This document shows positions 21,053 to 32,543 of a stretch of DNA of 64,000 nucleotides, piece by piece. The translations under genes and the position numbers were made by a program. The notes beneath the pieces were generated by a model. The model was given only the letters and a program-made list of their open reading frames with translations, ran no database searches and was not told where the DNA came from. The stretch is from Cocos nucifera (Eukaryota > Streptophyta > Magnoliopsida > Arecales > Arecaceae): the NCBI GenBank assembly GCA_006176705.1, contig QRFJ01000367.1, positions 154,869-218,868 on the forward strand, in the 5' to 3' direction. How positions within the stretch are numbered: the stretch's first letter is position 1; every line of letters starts with the position of its first letter.

Positions 21053-22462
21053 ATGTTCTTGCGGTCGGCGTTGCGGGATCTCCTCCCGCCGGAGCTCCGC
21101 CTCTTCCTCCGCGGCCTCTTCGGCTGGCTGGTGGCAGCGTTCCACCCCACAGCCACCATAATCATCGACGAGTACGACGGGTCGTCACCAAACGAGCTCT
21201 ACGACGCCGCCCAGTCCTACCTGGGCTCCCGCTGCCTGGCCGCCGCCCCCGTCGTCCGCCTCTGTAAGGCCCACCACACCCCCCACCCCGTCGCCTCCCT
21301 CCCCACCTCCCACACAGCCGTCGACTCCTTCCAAGGAGTCCCCTTCCGCTGGACCTCCCGCGCCGTCGAGCACTCCACCGCCGCCTCCAACGCCTTCTTG
21401 CCCTACGGCCACCACCGCTCCACCTTCGCTGCCGAGCACCGCTTGCTCGAGCTCTCCTTCCACCGCCGCCGCCACCACGCCGTTCACACCCTCTACATCC
21501 CCCACATCCTCGACGAGGCCGACCGCCTCCGCCTCAAGGCCCGCGAGCGCCGGCTCTACACCAACCGAGCCGCCCTCGAAGACGACCACCACCGCCTCTG
21601 GTCCTCCGTCCCCTTCGCCCACCGTTCAACCTTCGACACCGTCGCCATCGACCCCGCCCTCAAGGACGACCTCCATGACGACCTCCTCCGCTTCGCCGCC
21701 CGCGTTGGCCGCGCCTGGAAGCGCGGCTACCTCCTTCATGGGCCTCCCGGCACCGGCAAGACCAGCCTTGTCGCCGCCATCGCCAACCTCCTCGAGTTCG
21801 ACGTCAACGACCTCGAGCTAACCGCCGTAACCTCCAACTCTCACCTCCGCCGCCTCCTTGTCTCCACCACCCCCAAGTCCGTCGTCGTCGTCGAGGACAT
21901 CGACTGCTCCCTCGATCTCTCCGACCGCAAGAAGAAGAAGAAGACCCCCAAGCCCGGCCACGAGAATGAGCCCGACCGGCCCGCGGCGGTGGTGTTGGCG
22001 GCGGCGGCGGTTCATCCACACGGCGTCACCGCGTACGGCGGAGGGACGGTGAGCCTGTCGGGTGTGCTGAACTTCGTGGACGGGCTGTGGTCGTCGTGCG
22101 TGGGGGAACGGCTGATGATCTTCACGACGAACCATCCGGAGCGGCTCGACCCAGCCCTCCTCCGGCCAGGCCGTATGGACCGGTCCATCCACCTCTCCTA
22201 CTGCGGGCTGGCGGCATTCCGAGTGCTGGCCAGGAACTACCTCGATGTGGCCGACGGGCACGAGCTGATGCCGGAGGAAGAGGCGCTCCTCCAGGAGGTC
22301 AAGATAACCCCGGCGGAGGTCGCCGAGGTCTTGATGGGCTGCAAAGGCGACGGCGCTGACGCGGCGATGGGTAAGGTGTTGGAGGAGCTCCGGCGGCGGA
22401 AGGCCGATGGTGGCGGCTCCGTCAAGGGGGAGATAAAGGCGAGCAAAATCGAGGGCAAGTGA
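21053..22462 (+). CDS. BCS1-type (HSR4/AATP1-like) AAA ATPase
   Basis: A single-exon gene of 469 codons. The N-terminal part (residues 1-60) has LRSALRDLLPPELRLFL and IIIDEYDG..SPNELYDAAQ, the AAA-associated N-domain of plant BCS1-like ATPases. Walker A GPPGTGKT is at residues 230-237, Walker B VVVVEDIDCS at about 277-286, and FTTNHPERLDPALLRPGRMD with the sensor and arginine-finger region from 357. A Lys-rich, low-complexity insert follows Walker B at about 295-330. Family members are mostly membrane-anchored in mitochondria or ER and many respond to stress or pathogens; that role is inferred from family. Single-exon structure is usual for them. The chosen ATG is the first that opens the full frame. 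The 17 codons upstream may be a lost N-terminus. Codons are strongly GC-rich, unlike the flanks. Confidence 0.92.
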   Translation: MFLRSALRDLLPPELRLFLRGLFGWLVAAFHPTATIIIDEYDGSSPNELYDAAQSYLGSRCLAAAPVVRLCKAHHTPHPVASLPTSHTAVDSFQGVPFRWTSRAVEHSTAASNAFLPYGHHRSTFAAEHRLLELSFHRRRHHAVHTLYIPHILDEADRLRLKARERRLYTNRAALEDDHHRLWSSVPFAHRSTFDTVAIDPALKDDLHDDLLRFAARVGRAWKRGYLLHGPPGTGKTSLVAAIANLLEFDVNDLELTAVTSNSHLRRLLVSTTPKSVVVVEDIDCSLDLSDRKKKKKTPKPGHENEPDRPAAVVLAAAAVHPHGVTAYGGGTVSLSGVLNFVDGLWSSCVGERLMIFTTNHPERLDPALLRPGRMDRSIHLSYCGLAAFRVLARNYLDVADGHELMPEEEALLQEVKITPAEVAEVLMGCKGDGADAAMGKVLEELRRRKADGGGSVKGEIKASKIEGK

Positions 22463-22942
22463 TTGGGGAGAGTTTTTTTTTTTTTTGGAGTGAGGCTTTC
22501 ATACACAGAAATGGTGTGGAATCATTGGCAATGGATAAGGCATGACCCGTTGGTGCAAATTAGAACATGGCTTATATAATATTACTTTATGTATCAAAAG
22601 ATTTTCATGGAAAGAGGGAAAGAAGGTAAGGACAATGTTGCCACGTGGACACGGAAAGGGAAAGACTTGCGGTAAAGCGGCTTTTGATCGCTCTCCGTAG
22701 CCATTTCATAAGACTCCTGTTTTTCCATCATTAAAATAAGAATTGATTTTAAGATATTCATTTTATTTAATATTTTTAAAATCGAACTGGCCGGCGAACT
22801 CGCAAGCTATCCGATTCTTAAATCAATCGGTCGGTCTCCTGCCCTTTTTGAAGCGTCCAGCCATCCATGTCTAGACTTGTCGCGCCCATGGGTAAAATAC
22901 ACCGGCATTTTTTCCAGAAGCAAGAGAACGTGAGGCATCCAC
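22463..22942. other. 3' flank of the AAA ATPase gene
   Basis: Begins with a T-homopolymer in the likely 3' untranslated region (22472-22484) and continues as intergenic DNA without a recognised feature. TCCAC at 22938-22942 is the left target-site duplication of element D. Confidence 0.6.
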
Positions 22943-23804
22943 TATTAGGTTAGAACGTCGTCACTTAGTTGGCAATTTTTCTTCCTCATCATCAGATGGG
23001 CTAAATTTCTAACGATTACCTTTTACTTGATTATGTTCCAAATAACTTGCTAAAATTCAACCGGCTCGAGGAGGAAGATTCTTAATTGGCAATCAACCGG
23101 ATAAATTCAAAAAAATTTCATCAATTATTCTAGATAGAATTTCATCGGGTGAATATCAATATGCATGGCCAAAGTCAATGTTCAACCGATTTAGTTCATT
23201 TTCTTGAAGATATTTATCATTCGACAGAATTACTCTCCATACCATCCAGTATTCAACCGACTAAGCACTCGGATTCATGCCGACTAAATCCCATCTAGTC
23301 GGTATTTAGTCAAATTGATCCGACTTTTTGGAGATATTGGGCGCCTAACCAACTACTTCCTCGAACTCTTATCGGCTAGCAGAATCGATGATGGTTATTC
23401 GACAAAAAAATTAATTACTCTTAAACATGATACGTAACAATCATCCATGAGCTGCCCATTACTTCGTATTAATGACGATTAATGAGGTAATCATCAACTA
23501 AATACCGTAACTCCCATGTTTTGAACATTCAGGGATAAAAGTTATACAGTAACAGCATCCTTTATCCTATAAATATCGGTAAGCTAAGAAGAACCTGATA
23601 AACTTTCTGATCACAAACTCTAGCTCTTGTCTCTGTTCTTTTTCTTGAGTTGTTATTTTTCTCCGGTTGACTTAATCATCGAAGGATCCTCTGTCGGACA
23701 ACTTTTGGCAAGTGGACTTTTCTTTGCAGATTTTTCTGCCATTCGCTACATAGGCATACTCCTCGGTCCCAAGCCGACTACTCCACCGGAGGAAGACCAC
23801 AATA
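22943..23804 (+). repeat. 5' LTR of element D
   Basis: Aligns over its whole length with 57115-57978 (862 versus 864 bp). The start reads TATTAGG where the other copy has TGTTGGG, and the end reads CACAATA versus CGCAACA. A TATAAATA box lies at 23568-23575 in this copy and at 57742-57749 in the other. Confidence 0.9.
23568..23575 (+). promoter_or_regulatory. TATA box of LTR D (5')
   Basis: TATAAATA preceded by a pyrimidine-rich stretch, conserved in the 3' LTR. Confidence 0.65.
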
Positions 23805-23824
23805 GATTGGCATGCCAGAAAGAG
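23805..23824 (+). other. Primer-binding site region of element D
   Basis: GATTGGCATGCCAGAAAGAG directly follows the LTR. It resembles the GATTGGCGCC site of element B, with changes after the fifth base of the motif. Confidence 0.6.
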
Positions 23825-23859
23825 AGAGAGTAAGAAAAATTTTCTTCTAAACAATCATC

Positions 23860-25560
23860 ATGGCAAAGACAAGAGCTCAAAATACATTCACCAATTTTGC
23901 ATGACAGTCATCACACCGTGCAACACCACCAACAGCCCTTGAAGATCTTGATGCTTCACGGCCAGTAGCAACACTAGAACAATAGCAACTTGCTGCGATA
24001 GTGCAACAAATAAAGATTTTGACTGATGCTATTCACAGTCTCCAACAGCAGCATTAATAGCAACCAAAAGAGTTGGTGCTGTATGACTCACCTTCTCGAT
24101 GTAGTCACTGGCCTTGCTTTCTATCACGCCATTCAATGCGACATTTCTGACGGACGGATTATCGACTTGTTTGACGATCATCCTCACCAGATTTTCAGCA
24201 TGTTCCACACTCTTACTCCAGTGATTGCTGATTTTCTTTTCCTCGACGAGTCTCTAAAAAAGAGAGGAGGCCACGATCACTATCTAGTTCTTTCAAAGAA
24301 GGATTCACTCTAGGATTCTTCAAGCATCCCGACGAATCACAATAATATTTAGATGAATATGATCATAAATTAAAGGAATTCGACTACCACCTGGAGCAGG
24401 TTCAAATGAGTGGTCAGGATCCCGTCGATGACTACAGAGTCAATACTTGTCCTCTCTTTTCCCGTCATATTCTTGATGAACCAATTTTTAGCCGATTCAA
24501 AGTGCCGCAAATGGAGCCATATGATAGTTCCACCAATCCGCTTGATCATCTAACAAGCTACAAAACTTTGATGCTCATCCAAGGAGTATCTAACGCCCTC
24601 CTCTACATTACTTTTCTAACTACTCTTCGAAAAATTGCCCGAGCGTGGTATTTCGGACTTCAGTCGGAGATTATCCATTCGTTCGAGCAATTTGAGCGAC
24701 TGTTCATGATCCATTTTGGAACCAATCGATAGACACTATGGACTTTCGATAGCCTCTTCTTTGTCAAATAATAAGACAGAGAACCACTACAAGATTTCAT
24801 TGTGCATTTTAATGCTGCCACCCTCAAGGTCTAGGATCTTGATCAGTCTGCGGCCATAGTAGCCATAAAGCGGGGATTATAAAGTTTCAGATTTATCTAT
24901 TTTCTGGATAAAAATACTCCTCATACGTATGCTGAACTCCTCGACCATAAGCGAAAATATATTCGTGCCGAGGAAGCTGCTACTAACTAGCAACAATCCG
25001 AAGGTAAAGGTCAGAAAAAAATGATAAAGAAGAAAGGAGCCACTTCGAAACCCAGCTGAGCACCTATCGAGAGAGAGCCTCCGTCTTCCTGACCAAATCC
25101 AAAGTCTAAGAACTTCGGTAATAGGTATGATTCTTACACTCCTCTGACCATTCCTTGTGCGTAGATTCTCATGGAGATAGAGGAAGACTATTATCTTTAA
25201 TAGCCTCAGTCGATGAAGTTGCAGCCTGCATCTCGAGATAGAAAGTGCTACTATCAGTTCTATGATGACTACAGTCACGATACTGAGGAGTGCATCCAGC
25301 TCAAGAATGAAATTAAAATCCTGATAAGAAGAAGATTTCACAAATACCTCTGCGAATGGCCTGCGCAACTACCCATCGATCCCTCGTAGTTATCTCCTCG
25401 GGAAGAAACTCATGCTCAACTATCAATGGGCATGATCAACATGATCTCAATAAGATCAAGTTCTCGAGGGGCAAACAACTTAGAAAGCTCCTCCAAGAGT
25501 CGACGAGTAAGTGACGACATCATTTTTATCGAAAAAGATTCTCAAGAAATTCAAATTTCT
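23860..25560 (+). pseudogene. gag relic of element D
   Basis: An ATG at 23860 opens a short frame (MAKTRAQNTFTNFA) that soon stops. The capsid core is at about 24470-24990, with FKVPQMEPYD, NPLDHLTSYKTLML and IARAWYFGLQ, matching the gag domain of element B in order. A decayed zinc knuckle ends with DTEECIQLK at about 25285-25310, its second metal ligand being lost. Several stops and frame changes break it. Confidence 0.8.
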
Positions 25561-25900
25561 CATAACGATGTTGTTAATATATCTATGACAATAGCTAATT
25601 ATGATATAACGTGATATATTGTTGATAATGAAAGTTTAACCGATGTGATTTTCTACGATACTTTCTTCCGAATGCGCTTTTCTACCGACCGACTAAAGCC
25701 TATCAATAGTCTTCTAGTCAGATTCACAAGTGATTTTATTAAAGTAGAAGAAAAAATAGAACTCCTAGTTACTGTCGGATAATTTCCTCGGTAATCCATC
25801 ATACATCTAAACTTTCTCATTGTGCAAGTCCCTTCAGCTTATAATGTCATCCTACAAAGATCCAGATAAAATACTCGCTAGGCAATAATCTTAATGTATG
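25540..25900 (+). pseudogene. Protease relic of element D
   Basis: ISHNDVVNISMTIANYDI is followed by VDNESLTDVIFYDTF, which aligns with VDNGSSADILFYDAF of element B. The catalytic DNGSS motif has become DNESL. A stop lies just before it. The domain ends near AYNVIL-like sequence at about 25840-25860. Confidence 0.78.
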
Positions 25901-26049
25901 ATTTACTCATACATTTTTCAATGAAAAATTGGATTGGAGAAATGAGGGGAGATCAATAGTTGGTTCGATAATGTTACTTGACAATAATAAAAGAAAATAA
26001 CCAACTAATGCTCTTTCCATCGACGGACTCGATCAGAGAAAGGAGAAAA

Positions 26050-27118
26050 GTTAATTAGGGAGAACCCATAGAGCAACTCATATCAATACCCCTCTATGGT
26101 GAAGACCCAACTAGGACTATTCAAGTCGAATGTTCATTAAGTGAAGAAGTACAAAAAAAACTCATAATCTTTTTAAGGAAGAATGTAGATGTGTTCGCCT
26201 GGTCTGCTTCAGACGTGCTAGGCATCCTATCAGAAATAATTATTCATCGATTAAATATCGACAATAAACATAAGCTGGTTAGGCAAAAGAAAAAAAATTT
26301 TGCTTTTAAATGATAAAAAAGCATCGATGAAGAAGTTAACAAGTTATTGGCTGCCAACTTTATTCACGAAGCAAACTATCCTGATTGGCTCGTGAATATT
26401 GTGATGGTAAAGAAAGCTAATGGCAAATGACGGATATGGATCAACTATACCGACTTGAATAAAGTCTGTCCTAAAAACAGCTTTCCACTTTCATGAATCG
26501 ATCAACTGATCGATGCTACATTGGACCATCAGCTACACAGCTTAATGGATGTCTTCTGTGGATATAATTAAATTCAGATGGCACCCGATGATGAGAAGAA
26601 GATAGCGTTTATTATAGTCAAGGGCCTATACTGCTATAAAGTCATGCCTTTCAGTTTAAAAAAATACCGGAGCCATATATCAAAGGTTGGGTAATAAAGT
26701 CTTCAAGAGTCAAATTGGTCGAAACATGAAGATGTACGTTGATGACATGCTCGTTAAGAGTACTAAAGTTTCTCTCTATATCGATGATTTAGCGAAAGCC
26801 TTTGACGCTTTGAGAAGACATCAAATGAAGTTAAACCTGACTAAGTGTGCCTTTAGGGTCACTTTGAAAAAATTTCTCAATTTCGTGGTCACGAAGCGTG
26901 GTATTGAAGCCAATCTCGAGAAGATCAAGGCTATCCTTGACACGAAACCTCCAACTTCTCACCGAGATATTCAAAGGTTGGTAGGATGCATCGCATCCTT
27001 AAGTCGATTCATTTCTAAGTCTGCTAAGCGATGTCTTTCTTTCTTCAAGATTCTCAAGCAGATGCAAGACTTCACCTGGACGGAAGAATGTCAGAAGGCC
27101 TTTGACAGTCTGAAATAA
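26050..27118 (+). pseudogene. Reverse transcriptase relic of element D
   Basis: DVFAWSASDVLGI opens the segment, followed by IVMVKKANGK, LMDVFCGYN, YKVMPF and the catalytic YVDDMLVKS (about 26733-26758). The last 143 codons (26687-27118) are open. Upstream the frame is interrupted by stops, and the PFGLKNAG motif carries a frameshift near 26660. Confidence 0.85.
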
Positions 27119-27565
27119 TATTTGAGTCTTCCTCCACTCTTGACAAAGCCAAACGTCGGCAACAAACTATTTCTATATTTGGCCACAACTCCTGAAGCCA
27201 TGAGCTCAATATTAGTGTGAGAAGAAAATAAAGAACAAAAATCCATTTATTATATAAGTCAGGTTACTACATGGAGCGAAAATAATATATTCTCAGATCG
27301 AGAAAGTCATCTTTGATTGCCATCATCATGACTATTCGACGACTGCAACCATACTTTCAAGTCCATTCGGTAAAAGTCTTTACCGATCTTTTCTTGAGAA
27401 CTCTACTTCAATGATTAGATACTTCGAGGAGAATGGCTAAGTAGGCAGTCGAACCCGATGAGTTTGATCTTTCATATATCCTTCGATCTTTGATGGAAGC
27501 TTAAATTTTTATCAACTTCATTGTTGAGTGTGTGCCCACCAAGAACGACCAAGCCAAGCATCAAT
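27119..27565 (+). pseudogene. RNase H relic of element D
   Basis: LPPLLTKPN, LFLYLATTPEAMSS and YYISQ mark the standard Ty3/gypsy RNase H, broken by stops and small indels. It continues directly from the RT segment. Confidence 0.72.
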
Positions 27566-27569
27566 CCCT

Positions 27570-27821
27570 AAAAAAATCCTCAGAATATGCATGGATTCTA
27601 TACATAGATGGAGCTTCAAATGCCCAAGGATATGGAGTAGGACTCATTAATTCTAACCAACATTGATGGGATAGTGATTGAGTATGCTCTTCGGTTTGCT
27701 TTCAAAACTTTAAAAAATCAAGCCGAGTATGAAGCATTAATTGCTGGATTGAAGATCGCTAAAGATCTTAGTGTGAAGCATATAAAAGTATTTACTGACT
27801 TATAGCTCTTTGCTAGATAAT
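27570..27821 (+). pseudogene. Second RNase H relic of element D, part 1
   Basis: WILYIDGASNAQGYGVGLI and QAEYEALIAGLKIAKDL match the extra RNase H of element B. The sequence breaks off just after the motif FTDL, where CACTA element E is inserted, and resumes at 40276. Confidence 0.8.
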
Positions 27822-27837
27822 CACTAAAAGAAATAAG

Positions 27838-28990
27838 GGTTTTGCTAACGCAAAATTTACCTACGCAAAATTTTGCATAGATAAAGAGTACAATTAGCTA
27901 TGCAAAAAGTTAAACATAGATAAAATTGGCATAATTAGCTATGCTATAGATAAAGCATTGCAAAATATAATTAGTGACATAACAGTAGTGTCGACATTCA
28001 AACGAATGCGTCGATAATGGATGATCTTAATTTTTTAATTTTTGATAAACGTTTGTTGACGCTAAATTTGCATAGGCAATAAGCCTAATTACCTACGTTT
28101 ACTAATTATCTATACTTATATCTTACATAGGTAATTAGGCTTATTGCCTATACTAAATTAGCATTGATAAATATTTTTTATTAATTTTTTTATTTTTATA
28201 AATAATTTATCAATGCTAAATTAGCATAGACAATAAGACTAATTACCTATGCTTATATCTTGCATAGGCAATTAGTCTTATTTTCTATGCTAAATTAGCA
28301 TCGATAAAAATTATTTTATTAATTTTTTTATTTATATAAATAATTTAGTGATGCTAAATTAGCGTAGGTAATAAAACTAATTTTCTATGCTTATATATTG
28401 CATAGATAATTAGCTTATTGCCTATGCTAAATTAGCATCGATAAATATTTTTTATTAATTTTTTATTTTTATAAATAATTTATTGATACTAAATTAGTGC
28501 TAATCTCCTATACTAAATTATCATTGATAAATATTTTTTATTAATTTTTTATTTTTATAAATAATTTATAGATACTAAATTAGTATAGGTAATAAGACTA
28601 ATTGTCCACGCTTACATCTTGCGTCATAGGTAATTAGGCTTATTTTTATGTTAAATTAGCATCGATAATTTTTTTAAATTTTTTTTATTTTTATAAATAA
28701 TTTATCGATACTAAATTAGTGTAGGCAATAAGACTAATTATCTACACTTAAGCCTTGCATAGGTAATTAGGCTTATTGCCTATGCTAAATTAATGTCAAA
28801 TATTTTTTTATTAATTTTTTTATTTTTATAAATAATTTATCGATGCTAAATTAGTATAGGCAATAAGCCTAATTGCCTACACTTTCATCTTGCATAGATA
28901 AATAATTAACCTCATTGCCTATGCTAATTTAGCATAAGCAAATATTTTTTTATTAAAATTTTTTATTTTTTTAAATAATTTATCATTATC
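27838..28990. repeat. Left subterminal repeats of element E
   Basis: Dozens of degenerate, often inverted copies of GCTAAATTAGCATAGGCAA and TTACCTATGCTTATATC, separated by A/T-rich spacers such as TTATTAATTTTTTTATTTTT. Similar arrays occur at 34880-35190, 35600-35985, 37125-37560 and 39690-40260. In CACTA elements such arrays bind the element's own DNA-binding protein. Confidence 0.82.
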
Positions 28991-28999
28991 TAAATAATT

Positions 29000-29220
29000 T
29001 ATGAATATAATTTTAGAATTTAAAGTTTATTTATACTATTCATTATCTAAATAATTATCGTTAGAGTATCGTCATAAAAGATCATCTCGATTCGGTAGCC
29101 TTAACATATCGAATTTTATTGATCGACATAGCTAGGGCTATCGGATCGATGTGGTCTTTTGTAATGATACTCTAACAATAATTATTTAGATAATGAATGA
29201 TGAAGATGAATTTTAAATTC
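29000..29220. repeat. Short copy of the palindromic (foldback) sequence
   Basis: Left arm from ATTCATTATCTAAATAATTA and right arm ending TAATTATTTAGATAATGAAT enclose sequence around TCGATAT-type spacers. It looks like an internally deleted form of the long palindrome at 35990-36915. Element F is inserted directly at its right edge. Confidence 0.75.
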
Positions 29221-30339
29221 TAACACTACAAGAAAAGTCACATACACCCATATTTTTTAGTTACGTAAAGTATATACGTGGATAGAAAGTCAAATTCTAA
29301 AAAAAATTATTGAATATACCCATATTTGTCAAACGTGAAAATGCTATATCTAATTTTTAGCTTGCATTTTAATAATTAAATATGAGTAAATTAAATCTGC
29401 TAATGAGTAAATATGGGTAAGTTAAATTTGTTAAAAAATATATAAGTATTGAAGAAAAGTGATCGATACTAAGAGAGGAGCACCAAAATAATAATAAAAA
29501 AAATACCAGCCCTCTTGACCATGGCCTCCCATCACTAGAGATTTCTTCTTCTCATTTCTATTTTCTTATTTTTTTTCTCATTGTTCTCCATTCTTGATCT
29601 TGGTGTGCCAACGATTTCATGGTCCAAAAGCATCACCAAAAACTAGATAAATCCCTAAAAGAATATTCTATTCAGTTTTCTTATAAGAAAAATTTTTTAT
29701 GCACCATGGATGGTGTATAACTGCGTGCATCGTCCGTGATGATTGGCTCATGTGTGAGAGCAAAATTTTTTTTTTCTGCATGCCGAGATTTGGCCCCATG
29801 CATGAGAAAATCATTGGAGGTGGTGTGCGTGGTTGGGCACCACCCACGGTGCACAAAAAATTTTTCTTATTATTTTAGTAAATAACTATTAGAAATACGA
29901 TATATTTATTTGAAGTATTGATATAATTATGACATTGTTAAGATCATTAATCTGTATATTTAGATCTTTATAAAAATTATTTTTTAAATAATTATTAAAT
30001 TTTTATTTTTATAAATTTATATTTATTTAACTTATAAAAAATAATTATTTTAAAAATTAAATTTAATAATATAAAATTTATTTTGATAATATAATGGTTA
30101 TGATTATTATTTATTTTTTATTAATTATCTTTTGCATGATAAAATAATATCTTAACAGTATTCTATTCAAATCTTTAGATAGCCATTAAGTATTATTTTA
30201 AAAATTTTTTTTTTTACACCACAGGGCTGGCCTGGTGATCCTAATTAAAGCTCTTTTGTATATATAGGAACCACAAAGAATGATTTTTCAATTATTTTTA
30301 TTTTTTTTATATTTTAGTTTATAATTTTGATTCCACACA

Positions 30340-30898
30340 CGCCTTCCCTCCGTATCTATCCTGAAGCTCGAACCATCATTTTCTCTTTTCCCTCGTTTTT
30401 GCTCTCCACTTTTTTTAACCCTTGCTCTCCTCCTCCGCACCCCCTTCCAGCCCCCAAACATCCCAGATCCCAAATCCCTCCAAACCCTAGCTCCCGTCGC
30501 CCCTCCTGCTGCCGATTCCCGCTGGCGAGCCCCTACCCCCCACGGATCCCCTCGATCCGCCATGCCCTTCTGACCTCCCCTTGAATCGAGGGTTTTGGCC
30601 TAGGATTTTGCCTCGGCCACCGATCTTTCGGTGTTTTACTGTGAGATCGACGTTCGTTTGCTGCGTTTCGGCGCCGATTTCGTCCCCCGGGGCTGGCTTG
30701 ATGACTGGAGGCCGAGCGGCGAGGAACCGGTCGGCGCAGGAGCAGGCGGGATAGATCTTCCAGCCACTGCAGCCCCACCTACCGTTCCCCTCAGTGAGGC
30801 CCCCGTTCGTCGCACCCGACGAGTACCACCGGTTCTCCACCGCCGATTGCCGTCGGATCGCTGACGATGTCGCCGATAACCTAGTTGTTAAGACACCC
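30340..30898 (+). pseudogene. Captured first exon of an E2F-type transcription factor gene
   Basis: A leader with an AACCCTAG motif precedes an ATG at 30701. The frame gives MTGGRAARNRSAQEQAG, then a TAG at 30752 where CAG (Gln) would fit, then LPFPSVRPPFVAPDEYHRF and DDVADNLVVKTP, followed by a GT splice-donor-like site at 30899. PPF-AP-(D/E)-YHRF and a following VV-(K/R)-(T/S)P stretch are characteristic of the N-termini of plant E2F proteins. The DNA-binding domain is absent, so it is a fragment. GC content is much higher than its surroundings. The identification rests on recall of the family, with no search. Confidence 0.6.
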
Positions 30899-32286
30899 GT
30901 GTGTTTCGTGTGGAGGCTTGTCGGTTTTTTCTATGTTCGAGGTGGAACACAATCCCTGTATTGGTGTTCTGATCGTGCTTTTTGTGCTCTTGATTGCTAT
31001 TTTCCCCCTTTTGGTTTCATCGCATGCTCAAATTGTTTGTTTTCTTGACATATTTCTCTCCTTTTAGGAAATTTTAGAGTGGTAGAACTAGTATGGGAGC
31101 ATTATATTATGTTGTTTTATGTTGCTGCTGCAGGTGTAGTCGAAATGCTCCTTTTATTTTAAAGACATCAGATTTATTTGGGAATATTGAATACTGAAGC
31201 TATGGGTGTTACTCTTTGCAATTGTTGCATCGAAGCAGTAAATAGTTGATTTTGTTCAGAGGTAAATTGCAATTTTGTGAGAGCATGAATGATAGCTGGT
31301 TTGATTTTCTTGGATTTGATCTGTTGTTTGGTGGAAGAAAGTTAAGTTTCTGATTTGATTCAACTCTCAAGTTCCCAGACAACACTTCTTTACTTAATCC
31401 TTTCCCTTTCTTCTATTATGTTTCTTTTTTTTTCCCCTCTAGGGGATTTGGTATAGGGGATTTGGTATAGAATTTTATAATATATAATTTTGTTAGGTGT
31501 TGTGTTCTGTGATTCAATCTCTGCAATCAAAATTGGGTAATGAGGATTTTTTTTCCTTCTTTTTCTCTCTCTTATATGAGTTTTAGTTTGATGGATGATT
31601 TCCATGAGAAATGTTGCGACGTAGGGATCAATATTTACACTTCTAGAAATCCGAAGGGAACATTACTGATACCCTCATCCGTTCCGAAGCTCTTCATTTG
31701 CAGCCTTTTCTATTAAAAGATATATCTTGGATTTCCCCCAAAAAAAATTTTTTAAAGAAGTTTTTTTTCCTACCATGCTACTATTCTTGACTTCCATAAG
31801 TGTCCTTTTTTTATGTAAAGATAGGAAGCAGTTTGCCTTAGTGACTAACTCATCCTTAATTTCTTACGCAGAATCCTGAATTCTTTATCTTTAAATCACC
31901 TGTGGTATAAGAGGAAGCAATTTGCCTTATATATATATATATATAATAAGATGACCAACTCATCCTTAACTTGTTAGATAGAATTCTGAATTCTTTATCT
32001 TTAGATCACCTGTGCCAAAGGCTTGCTCTTTTTAATTCCTAGCATTGCTTTGCCAATTTCGATTCTTTCCTTCATCGTTCATAGTGCCGCCTACAGTTGT
32101 GGTTACCATTTTTGCATATAGAAATTAGTCTTTATTTAGGCTCTGATTCAAATTGCTGCTTTTCCCACATGAAACAAAGTTCCAATACCTTCCCCTTTGT
32201 TGATTGCTCTTGGTTACCATCTATGAATTGTTTGTTCTGTGAGTATGGGCCGTCAGAATTTGGTTGGGTTTTGTTTGTATTCTCAG

Positions 32287-32543
32287 GCAAAGAGAGGAGC
32301 AATGGAGGACATGATCTACAAGGGGAGCATCCTTCAGATTAAGAAGTGTGCATTTGATTTCCTTTCATTAAGGAGGATCTGATAGATGATGATGATGACT
32401 CATGGGAGCTGATGGGAAGAGATCTCCGGCTTAAATCAACCTTTTTGTTCTGTGATCTCAACCATATTATCTCGAATTCTCGTGACGAGCACAAGAAGAC
32501 TCTCACTAACCTTGGCAATAAGTTGTTCTACTTCATGGAAGAG
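32287..32543 (+). pseudogene. Captured exon of a PsbQ-like (thylakoid lumen) protein gene
   Basis: An acceptor-like CAG at 32284-32286 precedes AMEDMIYKGSILQIKKCAFD. After a one-base frame change near 32368 the frame continues DSWELMGRDLRLKSTFLFC, DLNHIIS and KTLTNLGNKLFYFMEE, ending at a GT donor at 32544. RDLRLK-(S/A)-(T/S)-FL-DLN followed by a LT-LANKLF stretch is the signature of PsbQ-like proteins, which in plants include lumenal subunits of the chloroplast NDH complex. Only the four-helix C-terminal part is present, with the last exon missing. Together with the E2F-like piece it indicates capture from two genes. Confidence 0.68.

Noticed and set aside
21185..21622. Long minus-strand ORFs opposite the AAA ATPase (also 21818-22261)
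   Set aside because: Shadow frames of a GC-rich coding sequence; Gly/Val-rich translation without protein features.
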